From Ypsolopha sequella (lineage: Eukaryota; Arthropoda; Insecta; Lepidoptera; Ypsolophidae), in NCBI GenBank assembly GCA_934047225.1, contig OW203992.1, positions 5,817,501-5,881,500 on the forward strand: 64,000 nt of DNA, given 5' to 3'. The position numbers were made by a program, and so were the translations under genes. Shown here piece after piece: positions 11,500 through 22,017 of the stretch; position 1 is the stretch's first letter; the number at the start of each line of letters is the position of its first letter. The notes beneath the pieces were generated by a model. It made no database searches and was not told the DNA's origin. It worked only from the letters and a program-made list of their open reading frames with translations.

Positions 11500-11934
11500 T
11501 AATTACTTTTTATGTACGTTTCGTTTTACGATCTCAAAATTACATCCAAGTGCAATAATCAAAAAATTATGTGACGTTCCGTTCCTTGCAGTAACTTACC
11601 AAGTTCAGCGCCATCTATCCAGCGACTAGGGAAGAGTAAAAAAAAAAAGAAAAAAAATCCCTCATTGCAGCGCGAGTTAAAAGAAAAATAATGCCGAATA
11701 AATATCGCTATATTTTTTGTTACAGATTTCCAAAAAGGGAAGAATTAAAAAGTGAATGGCTTAGACGAATAATTTGACCAAATTTGGCAATTAAAAATAG
11801 CAGTCATATTTGTTCGAAACACTTTACGTCGGATTCTTTTAGACCAAACGAAAATTTAAAATGGAGACGTTTAAAAGCAGATGCCTTACCGACGTTGTAT
11901 TTACCAGAAACAGACACATTGGTAACCTTTAAAT

Positions 11935-12799
11935 AATTATGTATAATTGCATTATCAATCTTGTTTGTAGGTACGTGCTTGTACTATACTATAGTATATT
12001 AACTCGATAATTTTTCAATTTTAGGCAACAGAACCAGTACCATGGATGTCTGTGGTGTAGAAAAGTGCATACTTCTGTGTTCGCAAATCGTTCTGAAAGG
12101 CCTGTTCGTTCACGTTACTGCCGTGATCGACTTCACGAAGAAATTCCGCAGATCAAGACATTTTCGTATTTAGTGGTTAACAATAAAAGTACTTTGACAG
12201 GGTAGTTCTATCGTGAGTTAAGAGGCGACTTAAAAAGTATCCACTTAAATAGCTTACGGTTGTATCTCTGATACAAGCTATAGCATTTATTGTACTAGAA
12301 ACAAGCACAATTTTGGACTTAACTTATGTACCTACCTGCCTACGATATAGTAATTTGTACTTAATAAAAAATATTATGTTAAACGAAATATATCCTTTTA
12401 TTAATTCCTTATTTACACAATATAACATGTGTCCCACTGGGGTAGACAGAGACCACTTTGCTATTAATTCTCTTGGCCTCCTTCCAAAGCAAGAGGATGT
12501 CACCAGAAAGGTCGGTGCCTCCTGCATTCTCTTTTTTTTTTCACACTTTGATGCGATATAATGTGTGGTAAGCAGATTGGTCGCGGTTCATTTCGATTTG
12601 GTTTATTTATCGTAGTCAAAAATCGACATTGTTACATCACTAGCAAAGCAACGAACTAGTGACAACCTACCTAATTAAGAAAAAACTAATACATATCCAT
12701 CTCTCTCTAACGCACTAGAATGTCGTAAGAAAATCAAGGATAGGTGTCTTTCTCCGCGTATTATTTTAGCCAGGTTTCTATTGTATTCCTTATTCTGAG
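11935..12799. other. No recognisable gene
   Basis: Only short frames without motifs. A copy of the phrase ATTCCTTATTCTGAGG (12,785) also occurs near 50,489 and, reversed, near 6,738. It may mark a shared transposon end. Confidence 0.4.
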
Positions 12800-12889
12800 G
12801 TTCACAGTTATTTTACCTCTGACAGCTGTTCTATGTCCAATACTTAAGAAACATTTTCGATCAGCCTAGAGGTAAAATAACTGTGAACG
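12800..12889. mobile_element. 90-bp MITE-like hairpin
   Basis: Perfect 20-bp arms, TTCACAGTTATTTTACCTCT and its complement, enclose about 48 bp. Immediately beyond is a GCGGCCGCGGCCGC palindrome. No target duplication could be assigned. Confidence 0.65.
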
Positions 12890-13384
12890 ATCTGTACCTA
12901 TCGCGGCCGCGGCCGCTAACTCAATGATTCCCTTAATTTCAATGAGTAGTTTTGGATTTATAGCTTGAAAAAAAGACACAGGTTCCACGTCTTACGAGCG
13001 CCAGCGCAGACTGACAAATAGTTTGCTGCTGCTCGACTGCATCAGTGAATTTACGTATTTTTGGAAAAAGGGGTACTTTTCTTGAAACGAATAACACGGT
13101 ATTTAAAATTCGAGTAGATATCATTAACAATAATTTTATTATAAAAAAAAACAACAAAATCGCAAAAGCGATACCTGAGACAAAATCGATAAGAAGTTTA
13201 AAATAGAGGGTTACAAAAAAAATTATTGACAGTACACATATGAATCGATTGACTTGGTTTGTAAAAATCGAATTCCTTAAAATTCAACCAAGAACATATG
13301 TTATTTTTATGACTATACGTATCCTAATTATTGCAACAAATCATCCGAAGTCTGAAATTTTTTTTTTGCGCCTTAGTTCCCCTT

Positions 13385-13830
13385 AATTTGAAAGAAATAT
13401 GTGCATCCTTTTTGTATGTTGAAGCATCATAAAAGTAGCGACGTTTCAATTACCAATGAGCGTTTTTCTCGTTGCTTTTTTTTCTTAGTTTTTAGCTTTC
13501 CTCTAGATGTCGCTGTCCATGTCACCATAGATAAAACATGTTTCGTAGCAATCAATGTCAAAGTGGTTTTTAGTTTGTTTGGAATCTCTGCAAATTTTGT
13601 CTTTGATGATGTTGCTAAAGTATACGACAGTGCCATCTAGGAATCATATTTAACACTAAATTTGACACAAGGAAAAGCGCTCATTTAAAAATGTCTGTGT
13701 AAATGTTAGAATTACATTAAAGCCATTGTTTTTCAGGCCTCACAGCAGCAGGTGGTCAAGATGCTCAAGGACACTTTGCTTCTGATATGTATAGCGACAC
13801 GACCTCAATAATTTATGGTAAGGAAGCTAA
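13385..13830 (+). repeat. Terminal-exon repeat family, copy 1 (split by a MITE)
   Basis: Shares AATTTGAAAGAAATATGTGC, TTTTTGTATGTT, AGCATCATAAAAGTAGCGAC and a TTTTTCAG acceptor followed by GCCTC with the copy at 25,085. After the acceptor the frame reads TAAGGQDAQGHFASDM. These look like the last intron and exon of an unidentified gene carried by a repeat. Confidence 0.6.
13458..13682. mobile_element. 225-bp MITE with GAGCG ends
   Basis: Interrupts the terminal-exon repeat, as the uninterrupted copy at 25.1 kb shows. Ends GAGCGTTTTTC and GGAAAAGCGCTC are flanked by AT. The ends resemble those of the 472-bp MITE at 7,431, so both may use one transposase. Short frames on both strands are non-coding. 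Confidence 0.75.
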
Positions 13831-15744
13831 TTGAAGTAATATATATATTCAAATAACGATTTTCGTAGGATGCTGAAACACTCTCGTCATACATACATAA
13901 ATAAATAGATATATATATATACTATACCCTATATAATAAACCCTATATACACCCTATGTATATATATAATACCCTATATACCCTACTCTCTCACTATCTT
14001 CCTATCTTCTATCTATTAACTATTACTACTAGTATTACTAACGTATCCCTACCTAACTAAAATTAACTAAGCCTAAATAAATCTGCCTGAGTCTGCCTAA
14101 CTCCCCTAAGCTACCATATTCGAAAACAAAACCAGATAAATAAAATATCTAAATTGATATGAAGAGTTCTAAGTTAGTGTAGGCCATGATGTGATCGTCT
14201 AGTCTTTGGTTAGGACCCGTAAGTTACGTTGTGTGTAGTAATCCTGGTTCTTTTAGCATGAATAGCGATGGACCAAGTCTACGTTAAAATATATGTTGAA
14301 ACCAAAAATCAAAAGAAATCGAACCGATTAAACTGGAAGAGATGAAGAATATCAAGATTTCAAATGGTGATCAAATTATCTTATAGATGGAAATTAGTTG
14401 CTATTAAAAAGCATATCGAAAATCAGAACTGATAAAAGTACTGCATAACCTTTAAAGATGCTATGTGGGATTTGGAATGGAAAACAGCACCTCCCCACCG
14501 TTCCAGTAAATTCTGTCTGTACTAAAATCTATCACCTTAACCAAAACAACCACTACCCCATTGCTCAAACTAAACTCCGTCGAATCCTCCCAATAACAAC
14601 CCACTTACAACCTACATAGCTTAACGTTTGGCGCTTAATAAAAATTATTTCAACGGATATATGTCCAAAGTATGATCGTCGGATTAGAACCTTACGTCGC
14701 GCCTTAAGTAATAACCTAAATCTTTCACGTGCTAAATAAATTGGACATAAAATAATTAAAACCGAATTCGTAGGTTTGGATAGTAAAATGTTCCGATTAG
14801 AAATTTCACTGTTTGTCAGTTAAGCTAATATATGAAATTCTTCAATATTACAAATAATAAAAAGGTGAATTAAATCTCTGTAGCAATTCTACGCCAGTCA
14901 GCTTCTTAAGAGGCTATACAACTGTGAACTTACTATGTTAAACTATACCAGCTACTTAAGACGATACTTCACACTTATGAATAAATACATTTTTTTTTTT
15001 TTTTTAATAACCACTACCAATAATTGGGGATGGATGAGATGAGGTATTTCTGAGTTTAAAACTTAATAATTTATTGATGATCAAAGCTGAATAATATTTT
15101 AACAGCTGACCTTTATGTATGTCGTAAAACTTATTACTCGATAGATACTTCTATACGAAAAATAACTCATTTAGTCGACAATCTTCAAGTAAGCCCATAG
15201 GACAGTGAGTAAAATTCTTACATCTGTGATTATCTGGTCATAAAAATAGAGATTCAAAGTAAGCCATATTAGCAACTTCTCAGAAGTACCTTCCCTTGGA
15301 TGTGGAATACCCCCTTGACTTTTTTTAGTGTATACTTTTTTTTTTGTATTCTAAATTTAAGATTTATTTATTTATTTATTTTTAAAGTTACGCACCTATG
15401 TTGGTTCCCTGACTACACAACTCTGGTAAAGAACCAACAAGAAATCCAGAGCGTCCCTAAACATTGAAATCACTCATGTCCCATTCAATGATTCAGCCTC
15501 TTAACAGATCTACTCAAGTAGTGACTAGCTGTTTCAGTTAAAATTATTTTCTTAGATACTGCTTGTAGTACTCAATTTAAAGTTGCTAGGTCAATATGAC
15601 AAACCTATCAAGTAAAACTTAGACTTTCATATTCAGCGTACAGTCAATCTGTTTGCTATTCAATAGAGAACTTCTATCTAGTCAAAATTGTAAATAACTT
15701 CTGTAATACAATCGTCTTTGTTGTATTTAGGACAAGTCAGATAA
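13831..15744. other. Low-complexity and gene-free stretch
   Basis: Starts with TATATA and ACCCTATATA-rich sequence (13,905-13,990), then pyrimidine-rich and AC-rich tracts and a poly-T near 14,990. No ORF, TIR or RNA gene can be supported. Confidence 0.5.
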
Positions 15745-15866
15745 TATATCGTAGGGAATACACACGCCGATTGCTAAATATGTCGTACGGAACTCACACG
15801 CCGATTGCTAAATATGTCGTAGGGAACACACACGCCGACTGCTAAATATGTCGTAGGGAAACATAC

Positions 15867-16752
15867 GATTTAGGACACATCCGTCAGATTCCACTTTCGT
15901 CAGGGATTATTTTTTTGCCCATTTTAGTTCATTTTCGTCAGGATTTCAAATCTAGTGACGAACATGACACACCAGATAATTCCAGCTTCGTCAAAAAACA
16001 AATTTAAGAATAAAAATTAGTAAGTAGGTACTTAGATCATTTCTTCTTAACTCATAACACAAAAATAAAAAAAACTTTTCTAATAAAACTAAAAAACACA
16101 CCACTCGTTTTACTCTTACGTTAAAATTAAACATCACACACATAAAACAATCGACTTAATCGGTTAAGACAGTTCATAACTGTTATTTTTCCATCTTAAC
16201 AAGATTTTATTATTGCTTTACGCGACTTTGATATCTTTCTATCCTTAAGTCTGCGTTTATTTTTTACAAGCATGTGCAATTTTATTTTCTTTATTGTAAA
16301 ATCTTCTCTCGCAATAATTTCGCAGTTGCCACTGATATTACGACATTGAAAGGTATACTTATAGCCATCCAGTAACAATGCATCTCTGTCCCTTTTACTT
16401 TTCACAAACACAATACCTCCACCATCATTTTTATGGTAATCCATTTTAAAGTTTAACCTAAAGTATCGTTTAATAGGAAATAGTTCACTATCAGGAAATG
16501 ACAAGGTCATCATACCTAACATCGTTAATTATACCTAGACAGTTCATAAGTGGCCAGTATTCAAGTACCCAGATAAACAAAGTAGGTCCGAAGTTTTATC
16601 ATTATAATATCTGTCGAATGTGGAAAAAGATATGAAATGATGGAAGTGGAATTATTTAGATTTCTTCTTTAGTCATTCCTGACGAAAATGAACTAAAAGG
16701 GCAAAAAAATAATTCCTGACGAAAGTGGAATCTGACGAATGTGTCCTAAATC
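15867..16752. mobile_element. 886-bp Mutator-like element with 77-bp TIRs and 8-bp TSD
   Basis: Direct AAACATAC flanks both ends (15,859-15,866 and 16,753-16,760). The arms (15,867-15,943 and 16,677-16,752) are near-perfect complements beginning GATTTAGGACACATCCGTCA. The long TIR, the 8-bp TSD and the FLYWCH-like reading frame inside point to a deletion derivative of a Mutator-like (MULE) element. Confidence 0.85.
16196..16522 (-). CDS. FLYWCH-like zinc-finger peptide in a MULE derivative
   Basis: 108 codons starting MLGMMTLSFPDSELF. The centre reads GGIVFVKSKRDRDALLLDGY, then KYTFQCRN and NCEIIARE. This fits a FLYWCH finger (F.+S++...LL+.GY.Y...., then C), although the W-x-C step is altered (QCRN..GNC). 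FLYWCH fingers are DNA-binding and often accompany MULE transposases. The C-terminal third is Lys/Arg-rich. The frame lies entirely inside the 886-bp element, and no MULE catalytic domain is present. It is probably a retained fragment rather than a working host gene. Confidence 0.5.
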   Translation of the reverse strand: MLGMMTLSFPDSELFPIKRYFRLNFKMDYHKNDGGGIVFVKSKRDRDALLLDGYKYTFQCRNISGNCEIIAREDFTIKKIKLHMLVKNKRRLKDRKISKSRKAIIKSC

Positions 16753-16982
16753 AAACATACGCCGATTGCTAAATATGTCGTAGGGAACACACACGCTGAC
16801 TGCTAAATATGTCGTAGGAAACACACACGCCGATTGCTAGATAAGATAATATGTTTGTATCTTTTATCTTACTATTAGTAAAAAAAAGCTGTTAAGGAGA
16901 AGTTTTATTGAAAATTAAAGGCGGAAAATTAATTTTTATAAGCGAAAGCCCCACAAAATAACTAGTAAAAGAACTTATAATT

Positions 16983-17360
16983 TTTATGGTTCTTTATCCA
17001 AAAGGTACCATGCCCTATTACTAAGCTACCGTTGTCTATCTGTCCGTCTGTCCGTCTGTCTGTCACAGACGCCTAGAGCTTCAGCCGTAATAGTTGATAG
17101 AGAAAACCTAAGTTCAGACTCAGCACACAAATTTCTACAAGAATATTATAAATAAATAAAAATATAAAAAAGCGCGTATTTATTGACCTGTGTTATTTAT
17201 AATTCTTGTAGATTGTCTTACGACCTGATCTGATGTTATTTAAAACAAAGCATTTGCATTAAATATGCAATATTATAGTGCATATTTAAATAATTGAATA
17301 TAACCGCAACACAGATTCAGTCCAATGATACTGTAGGTCCATTTTGTAAAAATAGTCATT
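16983..17360 (+). repeat. Interspersed repeat, diverged
   Basis: The first part (GGTTCTTTATCCAAAAGGTA, then CCGTCTGTCCGTCTGTCTGTC) is a diverged form of the 290-bp repeat start. The rest matches the 1,575-1,800 repeat through GTAGGTCCATTTT. No coding capacity. Confidence 0.6.
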
Positions 17361-17711
17361 TAATAAACCAGCAGTTTTGATTTAGGTACTTTTTCTGAAA
17401 ATATAATAACAATAATAATACAATTTTCGTATTAGAAAGCTTAATACTATTTAGTATTCTCTACCAGCTAACCTTTGGTAATAGGCTATTTGACTAATTT
17501 CGGACGTAATTTTAAATGATTATGTATAACATAATAAGCAAAATAAATATTTAAGTTTACGTTTTAAAAATCGCTCCGAAAACGATGTTTCTGTAATGGC
17601 GCTGGTCACGTGACACGCGTGACGTCACACGCTAGGAAACAAGTTCACATAACCTCAACAAAACAGTGCACCTAAGTGAATTCTCATTTTACTTCAAATT
17701 TATTGGACAGA

Positions 17712-19843
17712 ATGTCGTATAAATGGTGTGTAGTGCCACAGTGCACAAATACGTCTATAAGTAGTCCAACCAAACTGTTTGTTTCGGTTCCAACAACTCT
17801 CAAAAGACGAAAGCTGTGGTTACAATTAGCTCGAAGAGACCCAAAGAGCATTTCAGTGCATTCCAATGTTTTTATGTGTGAAGACCACTTTGATGTAAGT
17901 AATATTTAACTTAATTATATACTAGATTGTAACAAAAAATGTTGGATTTTCAAAACAAAATACCTAAGTCACAAAATAAATATGACAAGCACCTAACCTC
18001 CAAGCTCTTAATTATTATGGCTTATTCTTGCAGGATAAGATAAAATGATCATTTTCAACCCTACATTGCAGCACAACACCGCGCTATTTGACCGCGCTTT
18101 GTAGAATTTGTTATCTGTTGTTGTTTAGCTAACTTATTTACAGTTTTTTTGCTGTCTTGTAATGTCTATTGTGTTGTCAAACCTGACTGGCAAACATAAT
18201 ATTATGTATCTACTTCATTTGTTAAATCGGCAATAATATGAAATTGCAGATGGAGAAAGATACAAAGAATTACATGAAGTATAAAATGGGCTTCAGTCGG
18301 AAGATACTGTTGGCAGATGAAGCGGTGCCAACTAAATTTCACTGTCAAGAGGATCGCAAAAGACGGCTGTCTGATCCTGTACCTCGAAAAGTGTTCCTTA
18401 AAAGGCAAAGAATTGAACTTGTCACAGAATGTGTGCAAAGTCAAAGTGCTACTGCGACCCACGCTGAAAGCTTACAAGTTGATGATATGACACAAAAAGG
18501 TATCGAGGATGAAGGTTTGTTACTAATATATTTCTCACAAATATCACATTATAATTTTATTATGTTTATGTTATTATTATTTAAATTAAGTAAATAATTT
18601 TGGATATTTGTCTTTTCAGAAGTATCAAAGACTCAAGACAAAGAAACTATCACCGATCCTATCATAACTGTAGAAAAATCTGTTCAAGTAACAACAAAAG
18701 TCAATATGCATTATAGGAGCAAGGCTGTGCAAACGAGATTCAAAAACAAAAGTATATCTACCTCACCATTTCAAGTTATACTACAACTTGTAGTTGTATA
18801 CTACAACTTGTAGTTTCACTTCGCCCTTTAAGTTTGAACCATGCGGTCTTCAATCGCCACAGCCGGGAGTTGCTCAAGCAGTTAAGAGAAGAATTCTTCT
18901 CGAAGATGAAAAATCAGATAGCGATATTTCTTGTTTTGAAAGTGGTCATTTATCACCTTTTGTACCTCCATCATCATCAAAGGTTACTGATTCTGATAGT
19001 AATGTTACAGATACTAATGAGAATATTGAACAAATGCAGTGCCTCAAAAATACTATGCGTTTAATTGGTAAAAAACCTATGATGTATGTTGGTATTACCA
19101 AAGATTGTTATTTTTTAATTCAGTTGATACATAAACACACAAATATAAAAGTAGAATACATATTGCTATGCTTAAAAAAAATTAGATTGAACAGTACATT
19201 CTCTGAACTACAGGATAATTTTGGAATATCATTATCTTATGCCAGTAAATTATTTTTAGCAAACATACCAATAATAAGTAGTTTTTTAAGACCATTCATT
19301 GTAAACTTAGACAAAAAATTAATAAAAAGGAATCTTCCTATTGCATTTAGGCATAATTATCACAATGTCAGCTGCATTATTGACTGTCTAGAAATCGATA
19401 TACAAAAACCATCAAAGGCTGTTTATCAGGCGCTGACATGGTCAGAGTACAAGAAGGGGAATACTGTGAAGTATTTAATATCCTGTACTCCTAATGGATT
19501 GGTTAATTATGTTTCTCAAGGGTTCGGGGGTAGAACAAGTGATGTAACCATAGTAGGAAACTGTGACTTTCTAGATGGATTACAAGAGGGAACTTGCATC
19601 TTAGCTGACAGAGGCTTCAAGCACCTTGAGCAGATGCTTCATGAAAAAGGCATGAAACTATTAAGGCCACCCAGTGTAAACGCTGGTGCAAAGTTATCAA
19701 AAATTGAAGTTCGTCAAACTAAAATAATCGCTAGTTTGCGAATTCATATTGAAAGGGTAATAAGGCGATTAAGAGAATTCTATATGCTAAAACAACATTC
19801 AGTGATGAAATTCAAAATTCAAAAAGTTCATTTTGCAAAGTAG
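17712..19843 (+). CDS. THAP-finger DDE transposase, ISL2EU/IS4EU-like
   Basis: Exon 1 (17,712-17,894) reads MSYKWCVVPQCTNTS and ends CEDHFD, a C2CH THAP finger (C-x4-C, then C-x2-H). Exon 2 (18,250-18,514) continues in phase as MEKDTKNYMKYKMGFSRKI. Exon 3 starts at 18,620 (EVSKTQDKE). From about 18,794 the frame changes and 349 codons encode a helix-turn-helix-like segment (residues 135-154 of that part) and a DDE_Tnp_4 catalytic core with D197 (IIDCLEI), D272 (LADRGF) and E320 (HIERVIRRLREF). The product should bind transposon ends and cut and join DNA in the nucleus. A 20-bp tandem duplication at 18,777-18,816 sits at the frame change. The C terminus stops soon after the last Glu, perhaps truncated. 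The convergent YqaJ gene downstream supports an ISL2EU-type element. Confidence 0.8.
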
Positions 19844-19949
19844 GTATATATAATACACGTTTCACAAGTCAAATTTTAATCTTATAAAAATATATGTAAT
19901 AAAATAATAAATGTAAATTAAAATTATAGGTAAAATATTATTATACAAG

Positions 19950-20190
19950 GTGAAATCCAATCAACCGCCCGAACCCATACCGGAGACCCGGCCAGGGACC
20001 AGGAACAGGTTCAATGATCACCAACCGAGCCCCCAGCACGAATCCAGGCAGCCGACCAAATCCCATCCTATATACTACATAGTAATAGGTTACATATATA
20101 AATACATGCCTACCTCCGCCCATTCGATTAGTCTTGCTAAGAAGAACGGGCAAGAAACTTGGCAAGATCATGTCTTTTTTTTTTAACATA
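19950..20190 (+). mobile_element. Short retroposon-like segment with T tail
   Basis: A GC-richer block (CCGGAGACCCGGCCAGGGAC) leads to GAACGGGCAAGAAACTTGGC and a run of ten T. This arrangement resembles lepidopteran LINE or SINE 3' ends that I recall, but no target duplication was found. It lies between the two genes of the ISL2EU-like element. Confidence 0.35.
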
Positions 20191-20404
20191 AACTTATACT
20201 ATACATCAAATTACTTATATCTACTTTAACCAAGGGATAAGAAAATACAAAACAGCAGGAATTCAGGTTAATGAAAAAAGAAAAACATATATATCTTTGC
20301 CTACCTGTCTCATATAGTCTATTTCCTTTTACAGTCTGTAATTAATTAATGTTAACTCTTAAGAGGAATCAAAAGTTATGAAATTATATTAATTAATTAA
20401 ATTA

Positions 20405-20602
20405 TTATCTACTATCATCAAAATCAGTATCACTATAACACAATGCTTCACCATCATCCAAATATTCATTTATTTTATAATATGCCTTTTTCAGTAGGCC
20501 CTGCTTAATATACTGTTTAAACTTATTCTCTGACAAAGTAAGGACCTCCTTTGGAAGTTTATTGTAAAATCTTATATCATGTCCTACGAAAGAGGTACTC
20601 AC
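20405..20602 (-). pseudogene. LINE reverse-transcriptase C-terminal remnant
   Basis: Reads SFVGHDIRFYNKLPKEVLTL followed by ENKFKQYIKQGLLKKAYYKI and an acidic tail. This YNKLP..+..L.+N+FK pattern is typical of the end of non-LTR retrotransposon polymerase proteins (CR1/Jockey-like), beyond the catalytic palm. Upstream sequence to about 20,790 continues it in broken frames (LSLSQGLVSN). The polymerase itself is absent, so this is a dead 5'-truncated fragment. It has been inserted between the convergent transposase and nuclease genes. Confidence 0.6.
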
Positions 20603-21119
20603 TTTGGCGAGTCTGATTTATGGAAAAGCCAGTTTATACTTATTTCGGGTTTCCTTACAATGTTGCTCACCAAGCCTTGGGAGAGACTCAACATTTTTTC
20701 TGACATATCTAACATACTTCGTGTACTTGATCATGTTATTATTATTACATGTGCTCTAATAAAATTGCAGGATTCTCTAATTAAATAATTTATGTAAATA
20801 GTGTTGGAAGATGATTATTCGCTTTTGCAAAATTCAGAAATTATATTTTGTTAAACATTGTAATGTTCAGCAGTTACTCTTTTGATTTTTTAAATGCATA
20901 ATATTTGTGGTTTGCAATGTTTCCATTATGTACAAAGACATTTAATAAATTTATTAGGTACCTCAGCAGCTCAATTGTGTAACACAATTGTTATCGCTTT
21001 CTCAGCAATTTCACTCTTAGATATATCATCAGATCTGAACATTTGTATGGCATTGAAAACGACTGTGCGAGTATTACACAAATGAGATGAGTTAAGAATA
21101 AAGAAAATATATAAGACTG

Positions 21120-21440
21120 GCACTCCACTACCACTCGATGCTGTGGTCGGACGCGCGCCTCTCACGCAGAGGTTGCAGATTTGAAATCCCGACTGGCTGG
21201 CACTTAAATTTTTCGGAACTTATGTGCGGAATTCAATTTGATACTTACCACTAGCATTTCTGTAAAGGAAAACATCGTGAGGTAACCTGCACACGTTTGC
21301 GAAGTAATTCAATAATTTATCTAAAATCCACAATCCGCACTGGGCCCGCGTGGGGACTACTTCCCAGTCCCTCTCATGAGAGGAGCCCTGTGCCTAGCAG
21401 TGGGGCGTATATAGGCCGATGATGATGATGATGATGAATG
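21120..21440 (+). mobile_element. tRNA-derived SINE with (GATGAT)n tail and 8-bp TSD
   Basis: Flanked by TAAGACTG on both sides (21,112-21,119 and 21,441-21,448). The head has tRNA-like A and B boxes (GATGCTGTGGTCGGACGCGC; GATTTGAAATCCC). The tail reads CCTAGCAGTGGGGCGTATAT AGGCCGATGATGATG. This is the classical lepidopteran SINE layout. The intact TSD means that full boundaries are known. Confidence 0.9.
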
Positions 21441-21448
21441 TAAGACTG

Positions 21449-22017
21449 AATTTAGTACAAAACTATTAACCCTTTTCCACGCAGAGGCTCTATATTGACC
21501 ACATACATGTATTTATAATTTCAATGTTATGAGCTACAAAATAAGATGCAAAATTTGATTGTATTTATTTGTGAAATGACACATTTTTAAATGATTCTCC
21601 AGCGAATGTAACACACGGATGACTCACTATTTTTTTGGAAATATGTCTAAATTAGTGGAACCTGGAAAAGGGAATACTTTGAGTACTTTTTTTTCAAAAC
21701 CTTGTAAATAATGTAAAATTGAGAATAATAAATAAAGAAATACAGAACGGTTTTTTTTTATTTACTCATTATCAGACAGAGATGTACAAGATACCATATA
21801 AAAGTATTTCAATCAAATACAAGATGAAAATAACTATTTTGTATCTGTATCAGATACTTAAGTAACATCTCTGAAGAAACAAAGATGTGGACATTACTTT
21901 AGTAACATATGACAGTGATTACGTATTCACAGACTGGTGTTACGATGCAAAATGGGATATATATTATTTTTCCAAAAAAATTTTGATTTTTTGATTAAAT
22001 TATTAACATAATCATTG
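21449..22017. other. Gap between SINE and nuclease gene
   Basis: AT-rich. It may contain the 3' flank of the YqaJ-type gene (minus strand). No other feature is supportable. Confidence 0.4.

Larger units (their letters stand above)
10734..11934 (+). pseudogene. THAP-domain gene fragment with in-frame stop
   Basis: Exon 1 (10,734-10,810) reads MSCAIEGCKSHTGRKENNNE and ends at a GTGAGT donor. Exon 2 starts at 11,726 after TTACAG and continues in phase as RFPKREELKSEWLRRII, a TGA stop (11,775-11,777), then NSSHICSKHFTSDSFRP. The C-x4-C of exon 1, the FP..+..W core and C-x2-H (ICSKHF) of exon 2 make a full C2CH THAP finger. THAP fingers bind DNA in P, Kolobok, ISL2EU and Harbinger-like transposases and in host factors. 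The stop kills the finger, and no transposase follows in the next kilobase. It is probably a transposon or host THAP relic. Confidence 0.8.
15745..16846. repeat. 34-bp tandem satellite, split in two
   Basis: Units of the form CACACGCCGATTGCTAAATA TGTCGTAGGGAA occur about 3.5 times before 15,866 and about 3 times after 16,753. The break is the insertion of the 886-bp element between them. Both outer edges carry GATAATAT. Confidence 0.9.

Noticed and set aside
15745..15866. CRISPR-like array
   Set aside because: The 34-bp units are directly tandem without unique spacers, and the genome is eukaryotic.
18834..19064. Alternative 76-codon frame within the transposase
   Set aside because: Overlaps the THAP-DDE frame, which has the catalytic residues; it is a shadow.
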